DNA from: Pseudomonadota bacterium
GTDB lineage: Bacteria > Desulfobacterota > Desulfobulbia > Desulfobulbales > Desulfocapsaceae
Direction: 5' to 3'
NCBI GenBank assembly: GCA_023412495.1
Contig: JAEYNP010000042.1
Location: 1-64,000, forward strand
Length of the DNA stretch: 64,000 nucleotides
A program made the position numbers and the translations under genes. This document shows positions 52,768 through 61,709 of this stretch, one piece after another. Below the pieces are notes generated by a model. That model searched no databases and was not told the origin of the DNA. It saw nothing but the letters and a program-made list of their open reading frames with translations. Within the stretch, counting starts at the first letter, position 1. Each line of letters starts with the position of its first letter.

Positions 52768-53859
52768 TCATTCGGACCGGCCGGTAATGACGGCCATCGC
52801 ATCGCCGTAGGAAAAGAAACGATACCCCTCCCTGACTGCCGTCGCATAGCAGTCAAGGAGGGTTTTTCGTCCGCAGAGGGCGGATACCAGGAACATCAGC
52901 GACGAATCCGGCAGGTGGAAGTTGGTGATGAGATTGTCGACGACCTGAAAGCGAAAACCCGGATAGATATAGAGATCGCACCAACCCTCCATGGCCCGCA
53001 GCTCTCCCGTCTCCTTTGCCGCATATTCCAGTGCCCGCACCGTTGTGGTGCCTACCGCCCAGATCTTCCCCCCTCTTCGCCTGGTTTCCATAACCGCCTC
53101 GACCGTCTGAGGGGGAATGGAGAGGTACTCCTGATGGATTTGGTGGCGGGTGATATCCTCCTCCCGCACCGGGGCGAAGGTGCCGTATCCGACATGGAGG
53201 GTGACCTGGCCAAAGAGGGTGCCCCGGTCGGTGATGCTGCGGAGCAGCTCGTCGGTGAAGTGCAGACCGGCCGTCGGGGCGGCCACGGCTCCCGGCGCGT
53301 TGGCGTAGACCGTCTGATAGCGGTGCACGTCCTCCTCGGTGCAGCCGTCTTGCCTCTCGATATAGGGTGGCAGGGGGACCTGACCCGAGAGTCTGAGCGT
53401 CTCGGCCAGCCCCGCCGACGGGTCGAAGCTCAGCCGCAGCCTGGCCTTGCCGTCGCCGTGGTCCTCCATGACCGTAGCATGAAAGGTTTCGGAGATGTGT
53501 ATTCTGGTCCCGGGTTTTGGGCGTTTCGAGGCCTTGATGAGGGCGGTGGCGACCGCCGTCCCAGGAAGTTCGGCGTCAATTACGGGGAATTCCAGAAGAA
53601 AAACCTCCGCCTTGCCGCCGCTCTCCTTCCTGCCGAGGAGCCTTGCCGGAAAGACCCTGGTGTCGTTCACCACCAGCATATCCTCTTTGCAGATGAAGGA
53701 GGCGATATCGCTGAAGCGGTGGTGGCTCAGCCGGGTCTCGCCGCCTTTCATGTCCACCACCATCAGCCGGGAGTTGTCCCGCCTGTCGGCCGGCTGCTGG
53801 GCGATGAGCTCGGGTGGCAGGTGATAGGAATAGGAACTGAGGAGAAGGTCCTGATGCAT
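52768..53859 (-). CDS. queA: tRNA preQ1(34) S-adenosylmethionine ribosyltransferase-isomerase QueA
   Basis: A 363-residue enzyme from the ATG at 53859. Hallmarks are YHLPPELIAQQPADRRDNSR at the start, FPARLLGRK, GAVAAPTAGLHFT and LHVGYGTFAPVR. It makes epoxyqueuosine in tRNA from preQ1 and SAM. A longer frame upstream is not homologous. The tgt and queF genes are not in the window. The divergent partner is mqnB, 179 bases away. Confidence 0.95.
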   Translation of the reverse strand: MHQDLLLSSYSYHLPPELIAQQPADRRDNSRLMVVDMKGGETRLSHHRFSDIASFICKEDMLVVNDTRVFPARLLGRKESGGKAEVFLLEFPVIDAELPGTAVATALIKASKRPKPGTRIHISETFHATVMEDHGDGKARLRLSFDPSAGLAETLRLSGQVPLPPYIERQDGCTEEDVHRYQTVYANAPGAVAAPTAGLHFTDELLRSITDRGTLFGQVTLHVGYGTFAPVREEDITRHQIHQEYLSIPPQTVEAVMETRRRGGKIWAVGTTTVRALEYAAKETGELRAMEGWCDLYIYPGFRFQVVDNLITNFHLPDSSLMFLVSALCGRKTLLDCYATAVREGYRFFSYGDAMAVITGRSE

Positions 53860-54038
53860 GATGCTTCCGGTCGATGAAAAATGAACGGCCCCGAGGTAGG
53901 CGATGCGGAAAACGGGCGAATACGTTAAGGTGTTTGCCTGGCGGTGTTGGGATGTGCGAATCCCGCTCGCGGAGCGGCGCCGGCCGCAAAAGATAATTAC
54001 AGTTACGATGAAATAACAGCAGAACTGATGTAGATACC

Positions 54039-54704
54039 ATGATCCTGGCCGTTGCCGCAACCGAAATAGAGATGCAGCCTTTTCTGGCGGAGCTCGCCGG
54101 TGCCTCTCCCTGCCTGTCTCTTGTGGCGGGTGTCGGCCCGGTGGAAACCGCCGTCCGTCTGACCCGCTTTTTCGCCGGGATGGACCACCCGGTTGAGGCG
54201 GTGGTCAACTTCGGAGTCGCCGGCGCTTACCTCCAGCTGGCCGGGACGAGTCAACCGGCCCTTTTGGATATCTGTCTTGCCGAACAGGAGGTTTTCGGCG
54301 ACTTCGGCATTTCTCTGCCGGAGGGAATAATCCCCCTGGATGCTTCGATTGCCGGGGAAATCGTCTATCCCCTGGATGGTCGTCTGCTTGAGGCCGCCCG
54401 CTCGGTGCTCGGGGCTCATGGCCTGGCCTGCCAGGCCGGCGTCTTCGTCACGGTCAACGCGGCGACCGGAACCCTGCGCCGAGGCGAAATGCTGCGGGCC
54501 CGGTGGCGGGGGCTCTGCGAAAACATGGAAGGCGCGGCCCTCGCCCGGGTCTGCCGGGAATTCGGCCTGCCGTGCCTCGAGCTGCGCGCCGTTTCCAACT
54601 ACGTGGAAGACCGCAACCCGGCCAACTGGCGCCTGCAGGAGGCCTGCCGCCAGGCGGCCCGAGCCGCCGCCCTGGTCATCAAAGGACTTGAATATGAGCA
54701 ATGA
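54039..54704 (+). CDS. mqnB: Futalosine hydrolase
   Basis: A 221-residue nucleosidase of the PNP/UDP family. AVAATEIEMQPFLAEL and the segment NFGVAGAYL match MqnB, and the catalytic region reads CENMEGAALARVCREF. It cleaves futalosine in the menaquinone pathway used by many anaerobes. The gene overlaps mqnD by 11 bases. Menaquinone made here would feed the DsrP- and NapC-type proteins encoded in this window. Confidence 0.92.
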   Translation: MILAVAATEIEMQPFLAELAGASPCLSLVAGVGPVETAVRLTRFFAGMDHPVEAVVNFGVAGAYLQLAGTSQPALLDICLAEQEVFGDFGISLPEGIIPLDASIAGEIVYPLDGRLLEAARSVLGAHGLACQAGVFVTVNAATGTLRRGEMLRARWRGLCENMEGAALARVCREFGLPCLELRAVSNYVEDRNPANWRLQEACRQAARAAALVIKGLEYEQ

Positions 54705-55533
54705 ACTCTCTTTGGGATTTTCGCCCTGCCCCAACGATACCTTCATCTTCTACGCCCTGGTCCACGGCAGGATTGCCCTGGAAGGCCAGGCCTTCCGGGA
54801 GCCTTTCCTGGAGGACGTGGAACAGCTCAATTCCTGGGCGCTCGCCGGAAAACTTGACGTGACCAAGCTCTCCTGCCATGCCCTGGGGCACGTCCTCGAC
54901 GAGTACTGCGTGCTCTCCGCCGGCAGCGCCCTGGGCCGGGGCTGCGGCCCCTTGCTGGTCGCGCGGGCGGGCGGCGAAGACATCGAGCTTTCCGGGAAAA
55001 GGATCGCCATCCCCGGCCGGCTGACCACGGCTGCGCTGCTTTTGCAGATGTTTCTCCACGAGCGCTGCAACCTGGTGGAGATGCGCTTCGATCTGATAAT
55101 GGACGCCATCGGCCGGGGCGAGGTGGATGCAGGGGTCATCATCCACGAATCCCGTTTCACCTACCGGGAGCGGGGGCTGGTCTGCCTGCAGGATCTCGGT
55201 GAGTGGTGGGAGAAGAGCTTCGGGCTGCCGATCCCGCTCGGCTGCATCGTCGCCCGACGCAGTCTCGGAGAGGCAAAGATCAGAGCGATCGACAGGGCCA
55301 TTAAAACCAGTGTCGACTTCGCCTTCCGCTATCCGGAAATGTGCCTGCCCTATATCCGCAGCAAAAGCCAGGAACTGGAAGAGGCGGTGGTGCAGAGCCA
55401 TATCGGCCTCTATGTCAATGATTTTTCAAGAGGTCTTGGGCAGGAGGGATGGGCGGCGATCGGAGCCTTTCTCGACAAGGGAAGAAAAGCAGGAATCCTG
55501 CCGGCGAGCGGCCGCCCCCTGTCATTTGGTTGA
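54694..55533 (+). CDS. mqnD: 1,4-dihydroxy-6-naphthoate synthase
   Basis: A 279-residue enzyme from the ATG at 54694, inside the end of mqnB. The start LSLGFSPCPNDTFIFYALVH is diagnostic, followed by DVTKLSCHALGHV, where Lys and Ser bind substrate, and HESRFTY. It converts cyclic dehypoxanthine futalosine to dihydroxynaphthoate. mqnA and mqnC are not in the window. Confidence 0.93.
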   Translation: MSNELSLGFSPCPNDTFIFYALVHGRIALEGQAFREPFLEDVEQLNSWALAGKLDVTKLSCHALGHVLDEYCVLSAGSALGRGCGPLLVARAGGEDIELSGKRIAIPGRLTTAALLLQMFLHERCNLVEMRFDLIMDAIGRGEVDAGVIIHESRFTYRERGLVCLQDLGEWWEKSFGLPIPLGCIVARRSLGEAKIRAIDRAIKTSVDFAFRYPEMCLPYIRSKSQELEEAVVQSHIGLYVNDFSRGLGQEGWAAIGAFLDKGRKAGILPASGRPLSFG

Positions 55534-55545
55534 GGGTGAAGGCCG

Positions 55546-56505
55546 ATGGCGGAGAAGAAAAGGACAGGACGGCATGCCGACTCGGGGCAGCCGGCGTTCG
55601 ATTGGAACAGGCTCCCGATCTTTTCCCTGGTCGGGGGGACGGAGGAATTTCGTGATGCATTCGTGCAGGCCCTGCGGGCACAGCTGGCACAAAGGGGACT
55701 CGATCCTGCCGTTCTCCGTGCGGAAGGACAACGGAGACTGCATACCCTGAACCTCCTCGCCCGTCTGCACGACCTGGTGATCGTCAATGGCCGGAGTTCC
55801 TTGCCGCTGCAGAGGATTTGGCTGGGCGAGCCGGGGAATGAGTCTGCGGGGGAATTATCCTGCCACGGTCCGGAGGCAGTGGAGAGTTTTTCCCGGCGGC
55901 TGGCGGTCAGGCTCGATGATCTGGCGAGCCGAACGCCGGTGTGGGCCTGCGTCCTCATCGGCGGAAAGAGCTCACGGATGGGGAGGCCCAAGCACCTGAT
56001 CGAAGGCGACGACGGGCGCACCTGGCTGGAGCGGACGATCGATCTCCTGCGTCCTCTGGTGGATGGCATCGTTGTTTCAGGAAAAGGACATCTCCCCGAG
56101 CCGGTGGCGGAGACCGTTCGCCTTGCCGATATTCCCGGGGTAATGGGACCGCTCGCCGGGATCCTCTCGGCCTTTCGTTGGCAGCCCCAGGTGTCGTGGC
56201 TGGTCATTGCCTGCGATATGCCCGGGATGACGGTCGATGCGGTGCGATGGCTTCTTGCGGGCCGGAGGGCGGGATGCTGGGGGAGGGTGCCGCGGCTGGC
56301 GACAAGTGATCGTCCGGAACCCCTTCTGGCCTGGTACGACTGCCGCGCGGGCCAGCTTTTCGAAGAGCAGTTCTACGCCGGCAATCTGCGGATCGGCGAG
56401 GCCGCCAGGCATCCTCGGATCGAGACCCCGACCGTGCCCGAGCCGCTGCGCCCTGCCTTCATGAACGTCAACACCCCCGACGAGCTGGCGGGCGCAAGAT
56501 CTTGA
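55546..56505 (+). CDS. mobA: MobA-type molybdenum cofactor guanylyltransferase with degenerate MobB-like N-terminus
   Basis: A 319-residue protein. The C-terminal ~190 residues are MobA: nucleotide-binding LIGGKSSRMGRPKHLI (~137-152), GIVVSGKGHL, GVMGPLAGILSAF and ACDMPGM. The first ~120 residues look like MobB (LPIFSLVGG, LHDLVIVNGRSSLPLQRIW), but the P-loop is lost: VGGTEEFRDA replaces the usual GxxxxGKT. MobA adds GMP to molybdopterin, and MobB is an accessory GTPase. The fusion may keep MobB's docking role without GTP hydrolysis. With the MoaE-like gene at 29.8 kb it suggests molybdoenzymes such as formate dehydrogenase. Confidence 0.87.
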   Translation: MAEKKRTGRHADSGQPAFDWNRLPIFSLVGGTEEFRDAFVQALRAQLAQRGLDPAVLRAEGQRRLHTLNLLARLHDLVIVNGRSSLPLQRIWLGEPGNESAGELSCHGPEAVESFSRRLAVRLDDLASRTPVWACVLIGGKSSRMGRPKHLIEGDDGRTWLERTIDLLRPLVDGIVVSGKGHLPEPVAETVRLADIPGVMGPLAGILSAFRWQPQVSWLVIACDMPGMTVDAVRWLLAGRRAGCWGRVPRLATSDRPEPLLAWYDCRAGQLFEEQFYAGNLRIGEAARHPRIETPTVPEPLRPAFMNVNTPDELAGARS

Positions 56506-56506
56506 C

Positions 56507-56881
56507 CTATTTGATATTTTTCATCACCACGCAGTTCTTGCAGACCAGGATCTTCTTCTCCCAGTTCTTGCAGGTGGCGTTTTCGCAGATGGTGCCGTTG
56601 ATGAACCAGCAGAATTCTCCGGCATCGTATTCCCAGGCCGGGCATTTCTCCCTCTTCTCCCCCGGGCATTTACGCAGGTCCCAGCATTTGGGGCTCGTCT
56701 TGTGACGATGGTCCCGCCGGGCGAGGAGGAAGATGAGCTGCCGTTCCACGTGGGCGGGGATGGAACGCCAGCCCTGCTCGTAACTGCAGACCGCTTTGAG
56801 GGAAATGCCGAGAAGGCTGGCTATTTCCTTCTGGGTCTTATCGAGTTTCTTCCTGATTTCGGCAAATTCGGCGCTGTCCAT
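56507..56881 (-). CDS. XRE-type DNA-binding protein with Cys-rich two-CW tail
   Basis: A 124-residue protein. Residues ~8-60 form a Cro/CI-type helix-turn-helix (TQKEIASLLGISLKAVCSYE). The C-terminal half has eight cysteines in the pattern CWDLRKCPGEKREKC, FCW, CENATC and CKNC, as in the two-CW domains of this phylum, which probably bind metal or an Fe-S cluster. I infer a redox or metal-responsive regulator. It converges on mobA with one base between the stops. Its promoter region is shared with the TlpA-like operon on the other strand, the most likely target. Confidence 0.85.
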   Translation of the reverse strand: MDSAEFAEIRKKLDKTQKEIASLLGISLKAVCSYEQGWRSIPAHVERQLIFLLARRDHRHKTSPKCWDLRKCPGEKREKCPAWEYDAGEFCWFINGTICENATCKNWEKKILVCKNCVVMKNIK

Positions 56882-57115
56882 GGTATTCCCCGAGCAGTGA
56901 GGCGAGCGGATGTTTCCGGAAAATTGGCCTGTCAGGCAAAAAGTGCTTTAACTCTTGGTTGTCAAAGGATTAATCTAAGTGAAATGGACACTGCAGACTG
57001 TGGACAACCAAAGGCATCCGAAAAATGCCCGATCCGGCGCATACCACAGTGTAACATATCGAAAGGGCCTTATGCAATTGCCGAAACAACAAGGCTCGAA
57101 GGAATGCTCAGCCAC

Positions 57116-57676
57116 ATGAAGAAACGTCTGCTCAGTCGATGGATTCCGTTAGTGCTGGTTTTTGCCTGCCTGCTCCACACTGGCTGCAGCCGGGAGGATG
57201 AACCGAGAGGCTTGCGGCTGGGCGATCCGGCCCCCGATTTTGCCGCCAAAGGTATCGACGACAAGGTCGTCGTCCTCTCCAGTCTGCGGGGAGGTCCCGT
57301 GATACTGCGCTTTTTCGAGACCAACTGCCGTTTCTGCAAGGCCGATACCCCGGTCTTCAAGGAATTTTATCGGAAGTATCAGGAGAGAGGATTGCAGGTA
57401 ATTTATATCGGGAGTTTTTACGAAAAACGGGACACCCTGCAGAAATTCGTTAAAGAAATGCAGCTCGATTTCCCGGTGGTCATGGACACAGAGGCGAAAC
57501 TGGCCGACCTGTATGATATCCGGGCCTACCCGCAGACGCTGTTCATCGGGCCGGATCAAAAGATCCTGGCCGCCCTGCTGGGAGGGGTGGGCCGGGCCGA
57601 AATGCAGGAAATCCTCGGCAAATATCTCGAAGAGAAACCGTCGGCGAGGAAATCCGCCTTGGAGGAAAGAAAATGA
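57116..57676 (+). CDS. TlpA/ResA-like thioredoxin lipoprotein
   Basis: A 186-residue protein from the ATG at 57116 (an in-frame ATG at 57104 is also possible; a GAAGGA site lies between). The signal peptide ends in lipobox LHTGC, so it is a lipoprotein facing the periplasm. The thioredoxin fold starts LGDPAPDF and has the active site NCRFCK, with the cis-proline region YPQTLFI. Such proteins reduce disulfides, for example in apocytochromes or copper-site chaperones. It is the first gene of the NosL/ABC cluster, and overlaps nosL by four bases. Confidence 0.9.
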   Translation: MKKRLLSRWIPLVLVFACLLHTGCSREDEPRGLRLGDPAPDFAAKGIDDKVVVLSSLRGGPVILRFFETNCRFCKADTPVFKEFYRKYQERGLQVIYIGSFYEKRDTLQKFVKEMQLDFPVVMDTEAKLADLYDIRAYPQTLFIGPDQKILAALLGGVGRAEMQEILGKYLEEKPSARKSALEERK

Positions 57677-58194
57677 AAAAGTGGACGCTGGTCATACTCC
57701 CCTTGGTCCTGGCTCTTCTGCGGCCCTGGCCATGTCCGTCGGTTGCAGCCGAGGCGGTTGAGCCTGTCATCGCCGGGGATGCCCGCTGCCCGGTCTGCGG
57801 CATGTTTGTGGCGAAATATCCGCAGTGGGTAACGCAGCTTGTCCTTTCCGACGGCCGGATAGAGCCCTTTGACGGCGTAAAGGACATGATGGTCTATTTC
57901 TTCTCGCCCGAATCGTATGGCGCGGCAGCAGGGGTCACAGTGGGCGAGGTCCGGGTAAAGGACTATTACAGCCAGAAATGGATCGACGGTCGTAAGGCTT
58001 ACTATGTTCTCGGCAGCGATGTGCTCGGACCCATGGGACATGAGCTGGTCCCTTTTGCCGAACGATCCCATGCCGAGAGCTTTCAGAAGGATCATAAGGG
58101 GAAGGAAATCCTGCTCTTCTCGGACATCACCCGGGAGCTGATCGACTCCCTGCGGCAAAGGCACAAGATGCTCGGACATGGCAAGAAGCACTAA
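57673..58194 (+). CDS. NosL-family copper-binding accessory protein
   Basis: A 173-residue exported protein with a signal peptide ending around SVAAEA. RCPVCGMFVAKYPQWVTQL is the NosL copper-binding motif, with Cys and Met as Cu(I) ligands. The rest has the GPMGHELVPF segment of the family. NosL supplies copper to nitrous-oxide reductase, but no nosZ is nearby. Here it lies between a thioredoxin lipoprotein and an ABC system, suggesting metal delivery to another exported enzyme. No lipobox is seen. Confidence 0.9.
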   Translation: MKKWTLVILPLVLALLRPWPCPSVAAEAVEPVIAGDARCPVCGMFVAKYPQWVTQLVLSDGRIEPFDGVKDMMVYFFSPESYGAAAGVTVGEVRVKDYYSQKWIDGRKAYYVLGSDVLGPMGHELVPFAERSHAESFQKDHKGKEILLFSDITRELIDSLRQRHKMLGHGKKH

Positions 58195-58213
58195 AAATAG
58201 AGAGTATCTGAGG

Positions 58214-58495
58214 ATGCGGCCTTCTTTTGTCCTGATGCTGGTACTGACCGGCTACGGGGTGCTGTATGCCCTGTCGCTGCAGTTGCCGGGAATCCTGGAG
58301 AAAAACGAACTTCAGGAGGAGATCCGGCTCATGCGGGAGGCGGTGGCGCGCCTCGGCCTTACCGATCTTTCGCTTTCCACCGAGGCCCGCTACACCCGTC
58401 ATCCGGCGGTGAGCGATCCGGCGGTGGTCACCATGGACCACCCCGGGGCGCTCGATCATTTTCCCTCCACCCTGTTCTGGGCTCCACCCCGGTAA
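58214..58495 (+). CDS. Small single-TM protein in the NosL/ABC cluster
   Basis: A 93-residue protein from the ATG at 58214 (GAGAG site). A start at 58178 would overlap nosL by 17 bases and add 12 residues. One hydrophobic helix (~3-22) is followed by a soluble periplasmic part with conserved-looking TEARYTRHPAVSDPAVV. Two His residues (TRHP, MDHPGALDHF) could bind metal. No family recognised. Its conserved place between nosL and the permease suggests a part of the transporter or a metal carrier. Confidence 0.7.
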   Translation: MRPSFVLMLVLTGYGVLYALSLQLPGILEKNELQEEIRLMREAVARLGLTDLSLSTEARYTRHPAVSDPAVVTMDHPGALDHFPSTLFWAPPR

Positions 58496-58500
58496 CCGCA

Positions 58501-59694
58501 ATGCCCCCTTTCTTCGGCCGGATCCTCAACATTCTCGATTACGCCCTCGCCTACTTAGCCCGTAATCTCGGCAAGAACTGCTCGATCTTTCTCCTCTTCA
58601 CCCTGGTGATTTTTCTCTTCGCCTCCTTTCAGCTGATGACGGGAAGCCTCAGCCGGCTTGCCGCCGAGGTCCTCGTCGCAGCTCCCGACATCACCGTGCA
58701 GCAGATGTCCGCCGGCCGACAGGTACCCATTGCCGTGACCGCGAAAGAAAGGGTAGGGAAGATCCTCGGCGTGAGCAAGGTGGAGGAACGGATCTGGGGC
58801 TACTATTTCGATGAGAAGAACGGCGCCAACTACACGGTGATCGGCCTTCCGCCCGGGGCGCTGGAAGGCGGGGACGACGGGAGCAGGTGGCCGGGGGGCG
58901 CTGAGGGCCGGCTGCTCGAGCCCCGCGACCGGGGCAAGGCGGTGGTCAGCCGCGACATTCGCCAGGAGCTCGGCCTCGGCGACCGCCGCCATTTTTCCCT
59001 CTTCCGGCCGGATCTGACCATGGCCTCCTTCGAGGCGGTGGGGACCTTTGCCGAGGAGCTCGACCTCCTCACGGCCGACGTCATCCTTATGACGCTCGCG
59101 GACGCCCGCGACCTCTTTGCCGTCGAGATGGGTTATGTCACCGACCTCCTCGTCGGGGTGGCAAATCCCGTGGAGATCGATACCGTCGCCGGCAAGATCG
59201 CCGCCATGCTGCCCGGCGTGAGGGTCATCACCAAAAAACAGATCGGCAAAACATACGAAGTGGTCTTTTCCTGGCGGAGCGGCCTGGGGGCGATTTGCCT
59301 GCTCACCGCCCTCGCTGCCTTTGCCATCTTCGCCTGGGACCGGGCCTCGGGGCTCTCCCGGGAAGAGGTGCGGGAGGTGGGCATCCTGAAGGTCCTCGGC
59401 TGGCAGACCGAGGACATCATCCTCCTCAGGTTCTGCGAGTCAGGCGTCATCTCCTTGCTTGCCTTTTTGACCGGCTACCTTCTCGCCTGGCTTCATGTGG
59501 CTGTCTTTCAGGGTTCAGTCCTGCGGCCGATTCTGCTCGGCTGGTCGGTGCTCAGGCCCGGCGGGTCGCTCAGGCCGGAGTTCGCCTTCGGCGACTTTCT
59601 GCTCGTTTTCGCCATTTCCGTTCTGCCCTATCTCTGCGCCACGGCGGTGCCGGCCTGGCGGGCGGCGGTGGTCCGGGCCGACTCGGTGATCTGA
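58501..59694 (+). CDS. FtsX/MacB-type ABC transporter permease
   Basis: A 397-residue permease. TM1 (~27-48), a large periplasmic domain (~50-255), then three TM helices (~260-282, ~312-335, ~363-390) are in MacB/LolC order. The cytoplasmic coupling segment reads EEVREVGILKVLGWQTEDII. These permeases extract or push molecules in the periplasm rather than transport across the membrane. It begins six bases after the small TM protein. Its ATPase follows immediately. Confidence 0.88.
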   Translation: MPPFFGRILNILDYALAYLARNLGKNCSIFLLFTLVIFLFASFQLMTGSLSRLAAEVLVAAPDITVQQMSAGRQVPIAVTAKERVGKILGVSKVEERIWGYYFDEKNGANYTVIGLPPGALEGGDDGSRWPGGAEGRLLEPRDRGKAVVSRDIRQELGLGDRRHFSLFRPDLTMASFEAVGTFAEELDLLTADVILMTLADARDLFAVEMGYVTDLLVGVANPVEIDTVAGKIAAMLPGVRVITKKQIGKTYEVVFSWRSGLGAICLLTALAAFAIFAWDRASGLSREEVREVGILKVLGWQTEDIILLRFCESGVISLLAFLTGYLLAWLHVAVFQGSVLRPILLGWSVLRPGGSLRPEFAFGDFLLVFAISVLPYLCATAVPAWRAAVVRADSVI

Positions 59695-59695
59695 C

Positions 59696-60379
59696 ATGCT
59701 CATCAACCTCGAAGCGGTCAATAAGATCTACAATGTGGGGGAACCGAACGAGGTGGTCGCCCTGCACGATATCGATCTTGCGGTGGGGACAGGCGAGATG
59801 GTCTGCCTGCAGGGGCCGAGCGGCTCGGGGAAGACCACGCTGCTCTCCATCATCGGCTGCGTCTTCGGGCCGACCAGCGGCCGGGCGGCCATCGGCGGCA
59901 GGCGAATCTCCCGGCTGCCCGATCACATTCTCACCCGCTACCGGAGAGAGTTGATCGGCTTCGTCTTCCAGCATTTCAACATGCTGGAGCACCTCACGGT
60001 GCTGGACAACGTCACCCTGCCGCTTCTGCCGCTCGGGGTGAGTCCCAGAGAGCGGGAGAAGAGGGCGGACGCCCTGCTCGTCAAACTCGCCGTCGCCCAC
60101 CGCCGGCAATTCCCCGCCCGGCAGCTGAGCGGCGGGGAACTGCAGCGGGCGGCGATCGCCCGAGCCCTGATCAACAACCCGCCGATCGTCGTCGCCGACG
60201 AACCCACCGCCCATCTCGACAACCGGCTGGCGCTGGAGATTGTCGACCTGCTCGCCGCCTTGAAGGACGAAGGTCGGACGATCATTCTCTCCTCCCACGA
60301 TCCCCTGGTGGCCGGACATCCCAAAGTCGACAGGATCGTCGTTCTGCGGGACGGCCGCATCGCGGACAGCGGAGGCTGA
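59696..60379 (+). CDS. LolD/MacB-type ABC transporter ATP-binding protein
   Basis: A 227-residue ATPase. Walker A is GPSGSGKTT, the signature LSGGELQRAAIARAL, and Walker B VVADEPTAHLD. The FQHFNMLEHLTVLDNVTLPL stretch is typical of LolD/MacB. It powers the FtsX-type permease just upstream (one-base gap). Together they resemble lipoprotein-release or mechanotransmission ABC systems. Confidence 0.92.
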   Translation: MLINLEAVNKIYNVGEPNEVVALHDIDLAVGTGEMVCLQGPSGSGKTTLLSIIGCVFGPTSGRAAIGGRRISRLPDHILTRYRRELIGFVFQHFNMLEHLTVLDNVTLPLLPLGVSPREREKRADALLVKLAVAHRRQFPARQLSGGELQRAAIARALINNPPIVVADEPTAHLDNRLALEIVDLLAALKDEGRTIILSSHDPLVAGHPKVDRIVVLRDGRIADSGG

Positions 60380-60386
60380 GCGGCCG

Positions 60387-61415
60387 ATGTTGCTCAACCC
60401 TTGGTCAATTGCCCTCCTCGTCTGCAGCGCGGCAACCATCCTTCTCGGGGCCCGGGTGGTGGCCACGGCCCTTCGAGTCATCAGGTTCTGGGACCCCGGG
60501 GCGGACACCGCGAGGCAGATCCGCCTGGAAAACGAGACCTGGCTGTCGGCGATGCTGGTGCAGTACGTCCTGATTCTCCAGATAATCTCGCTTGTGCTGC
60601 TGGTGCTGGCCGCCGACAGCTTTTCCAGGATATTGGTCGGTGCGATGTGCGCCACCGGGGCCTTTCTGGCCAACGACTTCGGTATTCCGGCCCTGGCGGT
60701 CAAGATCGCCGGTCTTTTCCTCTACGGCTTCTGGATCCTCCTGCATCGACTCGATCTGCGGGCGGAAGAGTCGCCGCTCACCCGCCTGAAGTTTTATTAC
60801 CTGCTGTTTCTGGCGCCCTACCTGCTGGCCGATGTCATCCTGCTGACCGCCTATCTTGCCGGTTTGCAGCCCGATATCATCACCTCCTGCTGCGGCGTGA
60901 TCTTCGGCGGGGCGAGCGGCGACGGCCGCAACCTGGTCGGCCCCCTGCCGGCGGCGCAGTTGATGGGCCTGTATTACGGCTTTGCGGCCTTGCTGTTTTT
61001 CGGCGGCCGACGGCAGCTTACGGAGCAGCGGTCCCCGTCGACCTTCCGCCACCTGGCCCGGAGCATCGGCCTCGCCGGGGGCTGGCTGCTCTTTTTCCTC
61101 CTCTCGCTTCTGGTCATCACCGCGGTGATCTCTTCCTATATCTATGGCATGCCGTCCCACCGCTGTCCGTTCGACATCCTTCTGTGGGAGTATCGCGGCG
61201 TTGGGTATCCCATCTACTTTCTCCTCTTTGCCGCGACCTTTGCCGGAATGAGCGCCGGGGCGATCGCCCCGGTGGCCCTCCTCCCGGACCTGACCTCTGC
61301 GGTCGCCGCCTACCGCGGGCGGGCCGGGCAGCTTTCTCTTCTCCTGCTTGTTCTCTTTCTCATCGTCATTACATGGTATCCGGCGATGTACCTGGTGTAT
61401 GGCGGACAGTGGTGA
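60387..61415 (+). CDS. Polytopic membrane protein of unknown function in the NosL/ABC cluster
   Basis: A 342-residue protein with about eight TM helices. ASGDGRNLVGPLPAAQLMGL and a CCGVIFGG segment lie between helices 5 and 6. The second half has YGMPSHRCPFDILLWEY with His and Cys, as if to bind metal or haem. No named family recognised. It lies eight bases after the ATPase, is the last gene of the cluster, and may be a further transporter component or a metal-binding membrane protein. Confidence 0.8.
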   Translation: MLLNPWSIALLVCSAATILLGARVVATALRVIRFWDPGADTARQIRLENETWLSAMLVQYVLILQIISLVLLVLAADSFSRILVGAMCATGAFLANDFGIPALAVKIAGLFLYGFWILLHRLDLRAEESPLTRLKFYYLLFLAPYLLADVILLTAYLAGLQPDIITSCCGVIFGGASGDGRNLVGPLPAAQLMGLYYGFAALLFFGGRRQLTEQRSPSTFRHLARSIGLAGGWLLFFLLSLLVITAVISSYIYGMPSHRCPFDILLWEYRGVGYPIYFLLFAATFAGMSAGAIAPVALLPDLTSAVAAYRGRAGQLSLLLLVLFLIVITWYPAMYLVYGGQW

Positions 61416-61466
61416 AGCCATTTTCATTTTCGCCAAAACGGCTATACAATACTAGGATAAGCTTCC

Positions 61467-61604
61467 CTCGTTGTCGTTGTCGTAATCGTAGTCGAAAAGA
61501 TGCTCGTGAGAATCGTTTTCATGGTAACGAAGCTTGGACAAGAAATCACGAATTGGGAAGAGGTCGCTCCTTAGGGCAACTACGATTACGACAACGACAA
61601 CGAG
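61467..61604. repeat. Element with 26-base perfect inverted repeats
   Basis: The left arm (61467-61492, begins CTCGTTGTCGTTGTCG) and the right arm (61579-61604, ends ACAACGACAACGAG) are perfect 26-base inverted repeats built from short GTCGTT/GTAATCG units, around 86 bases. It fills most of the gap before the next gene. The layout is that of a miniature mobile element, and resembles the element at 18165-18266. It could also form a strong hairpin terminating the NosL/ABC operon, although no T-run follows. Confidence 0.7.
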
Positions 61605-61709
61605 ATGGAATTTTAACCACGGCTTAAAGCGGGACAAGAAAGCCGGGCGCTTCTCAAGCTGGAAGCTGCAACGGACGACTCCTCAACGATTCTCTGGGAT
61701 GGTGCGAGA

